The notes under the pieces are model-generated. The model was given only the letters and a program-made list of their open reading frames with translations. It had not been told where the DNA came from and ran no database searches. The position numbers were made by a program, and so were the translations under genes. This document shows, piece by piece, positions 1 to 10,855 of a stretch of 64,000 nt of DNA. Numbering within the stretch: the stretch's first letter is position 1; the number at the start of each line of letters is the position of its first letter. The stretch comes from Craspedostauros australis (Eukaryota > Bacillariophyta > Bacillariophyceae > Mastogloiales > Achnanthaceae). The stretch lies in contig JAMXDE010000016.1 of NCBI GenBank assembly GCA_026770025.1, forward strand, positions 1,660,160-1,724,159, written 5' to 3'.

Positions 1-29
1 ACGAACCGTTTGGATATCCATTCAGCTAG

Positions 30-2153
30 GCTGTGGACGTGCGTGGCACGGACGGGTTCCTCGGGTTCGAGTTTCGATATGATGAACAGCGACATCAGCT
101 TCAACTCCAGCAGTGCAAGTCCGGTCAACCAGCTGCACGTATCACGCGATGGAGATCCAGGCTGCGCAAAGCACACCTCATATCGATTCAAGGCCAACAG
201 ATACACACAGCCATGGACGCACGACAGGTCATACAGACCCTACGCGATCGACGTGTTGCCACTGCAGAATTTGTGTTTGCCTTCGATGACATTCGCAACA
301 ACCTCTCCCAACACGGTGTCCCGCAGATGTACTTCGATCAAATGAAGCATGTCCGAGATATTGTTGAGACGTCCGCTCCCAAGGCACTTGCCACCAGTGT
401 CACCAATGCACCAGTCAAACTCACTCGACGAATGCTGCTACAGCAAGATGACTGGGAACAGTGGCAGGCCGCGGAGTTTAAACAGCTGGACCAATACGAT
501 GCTCAACAAATGTTTGGTGATCCTATTCCGGCCCCTGCAGACGCCGCAATCTTCAATTGGGTCTGGGTCTATGTGGTCAAGACGCACGAGAATAATCGGA
601 AGAAGGCACGTGCCGTTTGCGATGGCTCTACCAGGGGAGGTCATGCTTGGATATTTGGGCACACCTATGCAGCTACACCAGATCTGACGGAGTTCAGGAT
701 ACTCCTTGGCATTGCTGCCATCCAACAACTCAAGGTATACAGCTCGGATGTCACGAACGCTTTTGCGGAAGCCCCAGCTGGCGAGCAGCGGTGCTTCATG
801 AAAGTTGATGAGCCGTATCAAGCGTGGTGGAAGCATAAGCATGGAACAGGTATTCCTCACGGCCATGCCATCCCGGTCAACAAGAATCTTCAAGGTCACC
901 CTGAAGCGCCTCGCCTCTGGAGCAGGCACATCACTGGCATTCTCCAACAAATCGGGTTCACATCGACAACGCATGCCCCTTGCTTGTACACTGGGACCAT
1001 TGGCCGCAGCAAGGTCTACATCCTGCGTCAAGTGGATGATTTTGCAGTCGCTGCCCCATCACAGAGTGTCTTCGATACGTTCTGCGACATGCTCGACAAG
1101 CACCTCTTCCAACCCATCACTCGGCAAGGACTCATGGTGCACTATAATGGGCTGGACGTTGACCAGACTCAGCGGTTCGTGAGAATCCATTGCACATCCT
1201 ACGTGGACAAGATGCTGGAACGCAACCAGTGGCAGAACATGCGGCACACCCACAGATTGCCTATGCTATCGGACAACTCGTATGTCAAGACTTTGGACAA
1301 TGCTGACGTTCCAAACGATGACAAGGAGCGAGCTGCTCTGACCACAAGGTTCAAGTTTGGGTACCGCCAAGCCATCAGGGAACTCATATGGGCTATGATA
1401 TCGTGCCGTCCGGACATTTCTTTTCCCGTTGTCAAACTCTCTCAATTCTCAAACAATCCAGGCGAGGCTCACTTCGAAGCTGTCAAGTTCCTCATGCGGT
1501 ATGTCGCGAGCACCAGAGACTATGGCATAACATACTAGCGACAAGCATCACTCGTCGATCTTCCCGATGTGCCGGCCCCAGCCAAGCTGTCACCTCCTGG
1601 CAATTCTACGCACGACGTCGATACCACGCGCCAGATTGAGGCTTCTACATTATATGGATACGTCGACGCAGATTGGGGTGTTGATATACGTCACCGCCGA
1701 TCCGTGTCAGGCATCGTCATGATGTTTGCAGGTGGTGCCATCGCATGGAAGACCAGGGTTCAGCCCACGGTCTCCATGAGCAGCACAGAGGCGGAATTTG
1801 TTGCAGCCAGTGATGCCGGCAAGATGGCTCTTTGGCTGCGATCGATTCTCCATGAAGTTGGTGTGACACAACAATTTGCAACCCCCATCTTCGAGGATAA
1901 TCGCGGTGCCCGGCTGATGGCCAGTGCCAGTCAGCCCACTCGGAACTCAAGACACATAGCCATCCGAGAATTCGCGGTCCTCGATTGGGTCGAGACAGAC
2001 CTTGTCGCCTATCCAGAGGTCTCCTCAGAGATGAACGCATCTGATATCTGCACGAAACAGACACCCGTGGTCCTGTTCTACCGGCACGTCGACCTAGTTA
2101 TGGGTCGCAACGTGCCCTCATATGTAAACGACTACAGGAGTCCGGATTTGTAA
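30..2153 (+). pseudogene. Copia polyprotein, RT and RNase H part, two in-frame TAG stops
   Basis: One reading frame runs from the window edge to 2153, broken only by TAG at 27-29 and TAG at 1536-1538. The part between the stops is the reverse transcriptase, with a DVTNAFAEAP block near 747-776 and a catalytic pair in the unusual context QVDDF (about 1030-1044) where Copia normally has YVDD. After the second TAG the RNase H follows in the same frame, with VDADWG near 1660, SSTEAEFVAA near 1780, FEDNRGAR near 1890 and DICTK near 2043. Nothing else is broken, so this is either a lightly damaged copy or one using stop readthrough. It makes no RNase H unless the TAG is suppressed. Confidence 0.85.
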
Positions 2154-2175
2154 CTTCCGCTGACTGTGTCAGCGT

Positions 2176-2198
2176 GGGGGGGGGGGGGGGGGGGGGGG
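2176..2198 (+). other. Polypurine tract of H: run of 23 G
   Basis: An uninterrupted run of 23 G lies directly between the end of the polyprotein and the LTR start TGTTGG at 2199. This is the position of the polypurine tract that primes plus-strand synthesis. Most Copia tracts are mixed A/G and shorter, so a pure G run of this length is unusual. Its exact length is uncertain because homopolymers are read poorly. Confidence 0.7.
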
Positions 2199-3229
2199 TG
2201 TTGGTATACGGTCGAAGGACAGACGGAGCAGCAAATGAACGCCTGTTCACAGCCTCAGCAGAGACAACAGAGACGAGTCATAATAACTTCACATCACACA
2301 CACACACACTACTCGTATCGTCTCCCGATCATCACAAACTGAAACTGAAAACGTTAAACGACATATTACATCGAGTTGAGATTCAATAAGGGACAGACTA
2401 CTACCGGACACGGTATCAAACCGATGAGAGAAAAACTCTTGTTTTGGCGCGAAATCTTCCGACTTGATTGACCACCAAATCTTTTCTCCTCCTTTCTCTC
2501 CTCCATTCACGAATCCATCATGACTCAAGCATGACCGACCTGACTCACACCTCACCTTGGGAACTATGTGCTCTTCAGATCCTTATACTACAACATACCT
2601 CGATTCCCTTCATGCTGTTGACTACTGCATCACAGCCGTAGTCATGACGCGTGTATCCAATCTGCTTCAACTCAAGCAATGGAATCCGAGGGTCAGCTAC
2701 AACCACAGCCACTGCTTCATGACTGTCACTACCAGGAGTCATGACCTACACTGCAGCATGTCTACATGTACGGAGAGCAAAGCACTGTTATGATCGCCTG
2801 CCCTGTGGCACTGAACCATGTACATCAGTGCAGGGTCTCACCAAGTTGTGTGGCATCGTTTCTTCACCCTATTAATACTACCAAGCTAACTCACAATAAA
2901 CAGACAAGGATTAGCTACAAAGCACTCTACTACTCATCGTTACAGTTATAACTCTTCAATCAGTACACCTCTCTTGAACTGCATCACACGGCTATCCCGA
3001 AGCCGGCAGATTCACGAGGCATCCTCCACCGATTCGCGCCGTCTACGCCCGAATCCAAACTCATCGTCTGGGTCATGAAGGGATATGCATGCAAGGATAT
3101 GGTGCCAAAGAGTACCATGACCGTGGAATGGGGCAGACGAACCACAGGTTTCCATGGCCATGCTCTGCCTCTGCCATCACAACTCGATGGAGTAGCACTC
3201 CTTCACTCTGTAGTGTACGCATTGCAACA
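2199..3229 (+). repeat. 3' LTR of H, split by a solo LTR
   Basis: The LTR is 2199-2373 plus 3067-3229, about 338 bp after removing the inserted solo LTR and one copy of its TSD. It starts TGTTGG and ends GCAACA. The first about 130 bp resemble, in opposite orientation, 20010-20140 inside transposon M. It contains an (AC)n run near 2297-2308. Confidence 0.7.
2374..3061 (+). repeat. Solo LTR of the A family
   Basis: This 688-bp sequence is the reverse complement of the LTRs of element A (10086-10771 and 18528-19196), starting AGTTGAGATTC and ending GAATCCAAACT. It is flanked by a perfect 5-bp TSD, CATCG (2369-2373 and 3062-3066), with no internal element sequence. It is therefore a solo LTR left by recombination between the two LTRs of a former full element on the plus strand. 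Near the end it keeps the ancestral form of the segment that is rearranged in A's 5' LTR. Confidence 0.9.
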
Positions 3230-3889
3230 TATGACCCCGTTCAGGGTTCTCATGTAGTCATTTGCGGATTTTTGAGATAAGCACTTCGATCATCCTATTA
3301 TGTTGTAGAGAGTATATGTGTGAAGTAACAAGCTCCTGGGCCCCGTAGTTAAAAATTTTATATTTTTCGCACTAGTCTACGTCTATAAACGCCAAGCATG
3401 CAGACGTAGAGGGAAAAATGCGGTTCCGAATCGCCAGCCGTGCTTCGGCTTGCTGGCCAGTCGTGTCTATTATCGACGCTCCCACATTTCGCGTGGGTGA
3501 GGTGGTCGGTTTCGATGAATTGTTGAGGATTGTGTGGTAGCGGTAGGCATGATGAGGCTGCTACTTCGTCTGGACCGTGGATCAGTGGTCGAAATCTAGA
3601 GTTTTGGGTTGGTGGGTAATCCAGATCTTGACCCCCAGCTTGACTTTCACACTGTCTTGTTCTCGGTTCTGCCGCTGTTCATGCACTGGGACGTTGAGCA
3701 TCGTCCTCGTCCCAATCAGCACACACTGCCTTCCCTCCATATGTCTACTCTATGGTACAGCTTCGTCCTCGATTCAGGTCTATTCCCTGCCTGTGTGTTT
3801 GGACCTCCTCTCTGCTAGTCGTCGCCAACAGCCATTGTTGGCTTCTGGCCGTTGTTCATCTGCTCTCCTCTCGGCTTTGTATTTCGGTA
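3230..3889. other. Spacer between H and E, no recognised gene
   Basis: No convincing coding sequence is seen; the short open frames here have no recognisable motif. It holds a perfect 9-bp inverted repeat (3376-3384 with 3402-3410) and a GC-rich hairpin near 3440-3464. At its left end a segment of about 50 bp (3228-3280) is repeated inverted at 33503-33556. It is the DNA into which element E inserted and continues at 32929. Confidence 0.5.
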
Positions 3890-3894
3890 TCAAT

Positions 3895-4056
3895 TGTCAA
3901 ACTGCACAAGTAACTACTGAAGACGTATTGGCCCGTTGTTGCGTGCCCTGGTCGGAGCTCTTGTTGTTGTATTGTGAGTCGTTCGACGACGATCTCTGAC
4001 CAGTATTCCCGATTAATACGAATAGTAAAAGGTAAGATGTGCAGTGAAAGCCGTCA
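3895..4056 (-). repeat. 3' LTR of E (162 bp)
   Basis: The LTR runs TGTCAAAC...GTCA on the plus strand. The 3' end of the polyprotein frame runs about 15 codons into it (stop at 4013). The adjoining internal sequence reads AAGGGGCG on the minus strand, a good polypurine tract. The left flank carries TSD copy TCAAT. Confidence 0.8.
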
Positions 4057-7000
4057 CGCCCCTTGATCTTGAGGATGACCCCCTGTAGAACAGAGCTGTG
4101 ACGAAAGTGGTTAGTGTTGGCCGCGCCAATGCCTTTGTGAGCATATCCGCGAATTTCTGTGCTGATGAAACGTATACTGGAACCAGTATATCGGCTCCCA
4201 CAGACTCACGCACTTTGTGGAATGATATTGCCACACGCTCCTTTTGTAGTAGGCTGTCTGCGATCGTCTTGTTTGAGATCACAGCATTGTTGTCGCATAA
4301 TGTGATAGCCGAAGACTTGACTTGGACTCCCAGCGATCGGAGTGCGTATCTGAGTGAAATAGTCTCCTCGTTCACCGATCTCATCGCCTTGAATTCCGCG
4401 CTGTATGTTGATGTTGTGATGGATGTTTGTTGTTTCCTGGAGAAGAATACTGGCATCCTACCCAGGAATTGTATGATGCCTGTGTTGGATCTCCTGGTCA
4501 CCAGATCGTGAGCGTGGTCTGTGTCCACGAATGCATACATTGGTAGCTCTGGGTAGATTGGCTTTGGTGATCTGTCATTGATGTCTTCTGTGGCCTTGGG
4601 ATATTCCTCCTTCATCTGTGCTACCAGTTCTGGGTGTGATGGCGTTGCATTGAAGTTGTCGAATATCATTGGCCTGGAATCGATCTGTGTTCGCAGAGTG
4701 GGCTTGTGCTTGAGATAGCCCCATACTTTGAGTGCGCGTTCAAGATGTCCTTTCCGTAGTGATGCAGTGAAGTGTGAAAGTGAGGAAGTTGCAAATGCGA
4801 CGTTGAAATGTCCAAGCTGGACAGCCCAGTTTAGCATGCCAATGAGCTGCTGGATTTTTTGTTGCTTGCCAGGTGTTAGTAGTTTGGAGTCATCCGTTTC
4901 CGGATGGTCCTTGTTCCTCATGGGAACATGTTGGCTGTGAAGTGATCCATGCTGGCACTTGCCTTTGTCCAGTGCATTTGAGATGTATTTGCTGCATCCA
5001 GTGCTCCATTTGCCTTTTGCATTTCTGGAATAGTCATTCCTGAGATCGTATATGGGTGGGCCAATATCCTTGATTGTGTTGACCTGTTGGATTGACTTCG
5101 TGAATTGATTTGTGTCCTTCGGTACGATCTTGAAATCGTCAACATGTGTGCAGATGTAGTTGTCTCCGGATTCGTCTTGGAGTCTGATCCATACATCTTG
5201 GTTGTGGCGCAATGGCTTGAATCCCATGGAAGATAGTGTGTTGGCGAAGTGAGCATGGAATCATTGGGCACTGGATCAGAGTCCATACAATGATTTCTTG
5301 AGTACAATTGTCTGGCCCTCTCTGTGATTGAATTCCTTTCCTGCTCTCGCGTATATCTTCTCGTTGGTGTAGGTGTTGACGAATGTGTTGCCAATATCAC
5401 TGCAGAGTTGCTGGAATTTGTTCGCATCTGCGATTACATGGAGGATTCGCACGCTGGTGGTGTTGACTGTTGATGAGGACATGCGTATGTTGTCTACGAT
5501 CTTGATGAGGTGTCCTCCAGCTATGAGCCTTGCCTTGCGCCGCAGGTCTCGTTTTGACCACGAAGATGAGCCTGAGCTTTGTGCTCTGGTATTCAGTTGA
5601 TGGTTGATGTGTGGATGGACGAAACTCGAAGCAGGCAAGGTTGATGAGTGCATCAATCTCCTTCTTGGCTTCCGCCTTCCACATGTCGTTGTTATTGACT
5701 TGGTCGAGTTGTAGTGCGTGCTTCATGTTGCGTAGCACTTCGCCCCTGTACTGGAATACTGTGGTGAAGAAGTCCCATTTCGGCTTCTTTTTTGCCTGGT
5801 CAAATCCGCTGTAGTACAGTGACAATGTCATTGCCGTCGATCGTGAATTGGTGTGTGCGTTCGCTACGCTGGATGCGCCGCTTGATTGCCTGGATTGCAT
5901 GATTGGTCCATTGTAGCATCAGTTGCGATTGCCAATTGTGTCGTCTGTGCCGAGTTGGTTTGTTTGCAATGATGTACCAAGCCACCAGCTCTGGATGGTC
6001 CACTCGAATGATGTCATATCGGAACCATGTTCTTGTCTCCATTCCCGATTTGGAATTGAGGTGTAGGTGTCCATCGTGGAAGCTGTGTCCTGTGATGCTG
6101 GTGATTTCAGGTTTGTTCTTGTCGACCTTATCGATTTGATTTTGGAACATCTCGTTGTGCTGTTGTTCTGCAAGAGTGCTTTGATGCCCCTGAGTCCGGT
6201 GCTCCAAAGGATCTAGCATGGGTACTGCCGCCAAATTATCGAGCTACTCAGAGACGTCGCCAGGTATTTGGCTGTCACCATCGTCATCACCGTCCAAGAT
6301 CACATCTGCAGCGTCATTTCCGCTCGTGTCTTCGTCATCAGGCACAACATTTGGCTTTCCAAACCATTGGTCCTCTAGTGAAGCTGTGTTTGCGTTGACC
6401 TCGATTTTCCTGACCCTCGTTGGACCAGGTTCCGGGATGCGAGCCGCCGCTCTTGGCCACACGGCAATCGCATCGATGGCCTCTTGGACCTGTCGAGCAG
6501 GCTCAGCCGGTATAGTCATTGTTCATGCCCTGCTACCCGAAGCGCTGTTTGTGGTTGCGTCAATGAGGTTGAGCCTTGCGATTCGTTGTATGTCTCCATT
6601 GCTGATGGGCGGAGTGTCTGTGTATTCCAGAATACGCGGCTTGGCAATGTTGCACATGAGGACTGTGCCCCACTTGATATCCTCGTCTTGTGGCAACCAG
6701 ATATGGTAAGTGAATGGATCCCCGTGAATTCACGCGATGCCCAGGATATAGCCCGGTTTGAATGGATGCTCAGGGAACTTTGTCATTGGCCCGAAGAACA
6801 ACACAGGACGGAAGAAAGTGGATCGGAACATGGAAATGTCGGGCATGTTGCTATGGACAAGTTCAATCGGTGTCCTCCACTGGATGCTGCCCTTGTCCGT
6901 ATAGTCCCACACGTCGATGGCATGCTGCAATGCAAAACATCAGAATTCGAGTGGCGCGGATGCCGCCCATATCAACTGATAAGCATGCCACTTGATGTCG

Positions 7001-9311
7001 CCGATCGTGCGTTCCGCTCTGTTCTGGTTCTGGTTCATGGGCGTAGTGAAGTAGTGCTTGATCATGTGCTTGGATGTGGTCGCCTTCCAGGGCCTTTCCT
7101 GATTGGGCCTGCAAGTTGTTGGACACAAGGGTATCCGGTGCGTCGACATTGAGGATGAAGTCCGTGAGCGCCCCTGGCGCCATTGCCTCTCTTCGGAGCG
7201 GCTTCGCCCAGATGAATTTTGGTTTGCTGTGGACAAAGAGTTGGAAGCACTTGGAATGCCAACTTGATTGCACTGTGGAAAAGAAGGGGTCCGTATTGAC
7301 TCTGCCTTGGATTCATTGCGGCTGGAGCACTCCAGCTCGTTGTGTTCGGTACTGCCATGGGATGAGTCGTGACTCTGTCTCAATTGGTCTGTCCGCCAGT
7401 TGGGTGGATGCCACCATTGTCTTCTCGACAACCTGGTGTGGGAAGTGTTTGATCATGTCGTTGAAATGGATTCCCTGGTTATTCCGCCGAAGGCGCTGGT
7501 GTCGGTCGCATATCGTGACATGATTATTGAGTTTTAGCTCATGAGCTGTGGATTTCCAAATGGGGATACGCAGGGTGTTGCCACCATGGTTGGCCCGTGG
7601 GGTGCTGGTGTCACCTGATGCAATGCGCTATTGCCCCTGGTGTTGGATGAGGCAGTTGTATACATTCAGTCCAGGCACGCGCATGTGATGTGTATTAAAC
7701 AATGATTCCATCTGATGTGGGTGCTTATCCAGAGCCACATATTTTGCCTTGATGAGGATCACATCGCCTGTTGGAGATTCATATACTGCCACCGCGTCGA
7801 CCATCTGGAATGCCTTGATTGGTGAGGCCATTGTTGCCCCGCAAGCATGGAACGTCTGTTGGTGTTGTTGGGTCACCACCCATCCGGATTCATGTACGAT
7901 GTCGCCGTCCACCCCTGAGTCAAACGATGTAGCCTTGGCTACTGCTTGTTGCTCTTGCCCTGCGAAGAAAGTGTTCGATGGTCGGGTGGGTTCCACTTGG
8001 CGCCAACTCTTGTAGTTCTTCCAGGCGTGCACACCTGGGTCTTCTCTCCGCAGCTGTGCGCATCTCCCCCTACAGTCGCGGGGCTTGATATGTATGATGA
8101 TCTCCGACTGGCGGCGAGTTGTGTCTGTCATTGATTGTCACGAGCTGTCGTCGCATGGTCCATATTCCTTTCCACCGCATGCCGGGGACGCTTTGGTCCA
8201 GGCTCTCTTGTGAGATCTTCATGTGGTGGGAAGTTGGAGGTTCTTTGCGTACTCTGCTAGTTTGAGTTTCTTGAGCTTGTCCTCGTCGATTGGCTTGCCA
8301 TGTTTGCAGAAGTAAAGCGCAGACTTCACGACGAGCACCTGAATGTGGGTCGGAAGCCGGCAGAAGACGTTGTCCATCAGCAGGGACATTGCCGAGGGCC
8401 TTTGGTCCACCGTTGGCGCCTCGTAGCGACGCTTGCAGTTGGTTTGCCTGTCCTTCTTCTGCTGTTAGCGCCGGTTGCGCTGTGGGGATTGTTCGATCTT
8501 GGAGTTGGTGATGGAGCTGTCATGTCTCATCAACTCGTTGCGGATCCAGTCAAATGACTGATTGACGTTGTGAAGCCAAGAAATCTCACTCAAGAATTGT
8601 TTGTCATTGATGTTGGAAAAGAGCTTTGCAGTGGTCTCCTTATTGTTCATGACCTTTCCATTGTCCTCCATTGTGCAGATGGACTTCGAGAAGGCGCTGA
8701 CAAACTTGCTGAACAGCTCTGATCCATTGTAGATAGGCTTTGCCAGGAGCTCTTCCTGCTCAGCTACGATCGCTGCCTTGTTCTCCTTGAATTTGTACAT
8801 CCGGACCAGTGCCTGGAAGGTGTCATGACCACTGCCAATGTGCAATGGCATGATGAAATCCATGTCACCTCAGGTCTTGCTGTTGAGGATGGTGTAGAAT
8901 TGGTTGTTGTTCTGTGAATTGTAGTTGGTTGGTTGCTTGGGTTCTATATGCATTGCGTATCTCATTGTTGCCATCGATCTGGCAAATGCGATCTTCCAAT
9001 CGCGCCAGGCTTTGTTCAGTCCAGAGAAGGTCAGAGTTTTGGGCATGGATACCTTGTCCTAGCACCAACCTGTTGGTGTTGAGGGTGATTGTGCGAGGGT
9101 GGCTCCACGTCATGGAGACATCATGGCTATCTCATTGTTTGCCACTGGGGGCTCCACCGCTGCTGCGTCTTTGATGGCCATCTCGTTTCTTGTGCGAGCT
9201 GCTGCGTTTGTAACAGGGGTCTTGATCTTTGGAGGCACATAGTTTGTCTGTTCAATGTATTCATCGACGGCGGTCCAGTTGGTGGTGGAGTCAATTGTAT
9301 TGGATCTGGTG
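4013..9311 (-). pseudogene. Copia polyprotein of E (Gag to RNase H), many frameshifts
   Basis: The coding order is Copia-like on the minus strand but spread over all three frames. It includes Gag-like fragments (9113-8219), a protease block with FDSG (about 7918-7930), an integrase piece with NQNRAERTIGDIK (about 7000-7040), the RT start (5900-5276) ending at KKSLYGL, and a long open piece at 5227-4013. That last piece has RT THVDDF (about 5130-5150) and RNase H with FVDTDHAHD, TSTYSAEFKA, LCDNNAV and ADMLTKAL. The VDTDHAHD form is close to element C (VDADHGHD), so E and C seem to be one lineage. Stops and indels make it non-functional. The Gag start lies beyond transposon M at 32501-32705. 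Confidence 0.8.
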
Positions 9312-9313
9312 TA

Positions 9314-9371
9314 CCTTCCACCTCACTCACTCGGCAAAGCGATAGCACTAGTTGTAGAGTTTTTTGCCCTC
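9314..9371 (+). repeat. Left terminal inverted repeat of M
   Basis: About 55 bp matching the reverse complement of 32442-32498 with one substitution and a one-base difference in a T run. It abuts TA at 9312-9313. Confidence 0.9.
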
Positions 9372-10079
9372 CAACGTGGGATTAGTCGTGTTGCGTAGTC
9401 CAGTCTAGAGCAAAAATGCAATCCATCCCAAAAAGTGCTTATGATGCTATATCGCAACACCACATCATTCACAATTAAAACTAAATGTACCATGTGAACA
9501 AATAACTTGCGATGTATAGGAATATTGAACTTAAATTTAAATTAACTTCAAATTTAACAGCATTTTTGTTGATAACGTGGGATTGTGCGTGCCACAAAAC
9601 TCTGGATGGCACCATGGTGCCATCACTTTGCCATCCAAGATGATGCCCATAACCGTCTCGTTTCGACCACCTGCGCGTCGCATTGTCTCCATATACCCCA
9701 TATGTATCCATCCCTGCCAAGCATGCACCGTCAGATCTCCCTTCAACACACGTTGGCAGCCCATACCTGAAATCCAACATTTTTGAAAATGAAGGACAGT
9801 CCGAAGCCAGCTGCTTCATCTGATCATATCTCCCTCTCACATCCATCTCTGTTCCCCCCACGCAGCACACCTCGATCCCTGATTCACTGGGGACACGTTG
9901 ATGCATCCCAAAACGCCTCAAGATGGATCTCCAATTTTTTATCCATCCTGACGCTGATGCCATTGTCAGTTTTTCTTCGTGTCGAAAAAATGCGACTGCA
10001 GCATTTGGTTGGTTTCAACCTCTTCCACTCAATGTAATCGATCCCCACTTCTCCAAACCCATTCCTGACTTGATGATTA
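9372..10079 (-). pseudogene. M internal DNA left of A, broken minus-strand coding remnant
   Basis: Two overlapping minus-strand frames (9963-9481 and 9764-9537) suggest a decayed protein, but no domain was recognised. The frame is continuous in composition with 19203-19500, from which it was separated by element A. After removing A and one TSD, a frame containing KRRNKW and VVTKHPS (19340-19205) can be followed a short way into 10079-10000 before hitting a stop. The function is unknown. 9400-9560 is AT-rich and holds nothing recognisable. Confidence 0.35.
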
Positions 10080-10085
10080 GCACAT

Positions 10086-10771
10086 AGTTAGGATTCGGGC
10101 GTAGTTGGCGCGAATCGGTGGAGGATGTCTCTTGGATCTGCCAGCTTCGGGATAGCCGTGTGATGCAGTTCAAGAGGGATGTATTGATTGAAGAGTTGTT
10201 ACTGTAACGATGAGTAGATGAGTGCTTTGTAGCTAATCCTTGTCTGTGTTTATTATGAGTTAGCTTGTGGTGTTAATAGGGTGAAGAAACGATGTCACAC
10301 AACTTGGCGAGACCCTGCACTGATGTACTTGGTTCAGTGCTCAGGGTTGATGATCATAGCAGTGCCTTGCTCTCCGCACATGTAGATACACTGTAGTGTA
10401 GGCCATGACGCATGTTGGTGATAGTCATGAAGCAGTGGTTGTGGCTGGAGCTGACCCTCGGATTCCATTGCTCAGGTTGAAGCAAGTTGGATACTCATGT
10501 TGAGACTACGGCAATAATGCAGTAGCCGTCAGCGTGAAGGGAATCGAGGTATGTTGTAGTAAAAGGATCTGAGGAGCATATAGTTCCCAAGGTAAGGTGT
10601 GAGTCAGATCGGTCATGTTTGAGTCATGATGGATTCGTGAATGGAGGAGAGAAAGGAGGAGAAAAGATTTGGTGGTCGATCAAGTCGGAGGATTTCGCGC
10701 CAAAACGAGAATTTCTCCCATCTGGTTGATACCGTGTCCGGTGGTAGTCTGTCCCTCATTGAATCTCAACT
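10086..10771 (-). repeat. 3' LTR of A
   Basis: 686 bp, ancestral form. Near its outer end it carries the block GTGGAGGATG...CTTCGG (10112-10150), also present in the solo LTR at 2374-3061 but replaced in the 5' LTR. The minus-strand reading next to its inner end, GAGAGGGAG (10772-10780), is the polypurine tract. Confidence 0.93.
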
Positions 10772-10780
10772 CTCCCTCTC
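10772..10780 (-). other. Polypurine tract of A
   Basis: Minus-strand GAGAGGGAG lies immediately upstream of the 3' LTR, the place and composition expected for the plus-strand primer. Confidence 0.7.
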
Positions 10781-10855
10781 AGTGTTGGGTCGTGATAGGA
10801 GTTGTGGTATCGATGAAAACTTCATCCTTCATTGTTGTTTGTTGTTTGCTGGTTG

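Larger units (their letters stand above)
1..3229 (+). mobile_element. Copia-type LTR retrotransposon H, 3' part
   Basis: This is the 3' part of a plus-strand Ty1/Copia element running in from the left edge of the window. It contains the end of the polyprotein (RT and RNase H), a poly-G polypurine tract at 2176-2198 and a 3' LTR from 2199. The LTR begins TGTTGG and, once the inserted solo LTR is removed, ends GCAACA at 3229, a TG...CA pair with matching terminal inverted bases. The 5' LTR, Gag, protease and most of integrase lie outside the window, so age and TSD cannot be judged. Confidence 0.85.

Noticed and set aside
3895-4056. Treating the two 162-bp repeats at 3895 and 32762 as unrelated solo LTRs
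   Set aside because: They share orientation, lie on the outer edges of E coding pieces and carry the two halves of one TSD (TCAAT).
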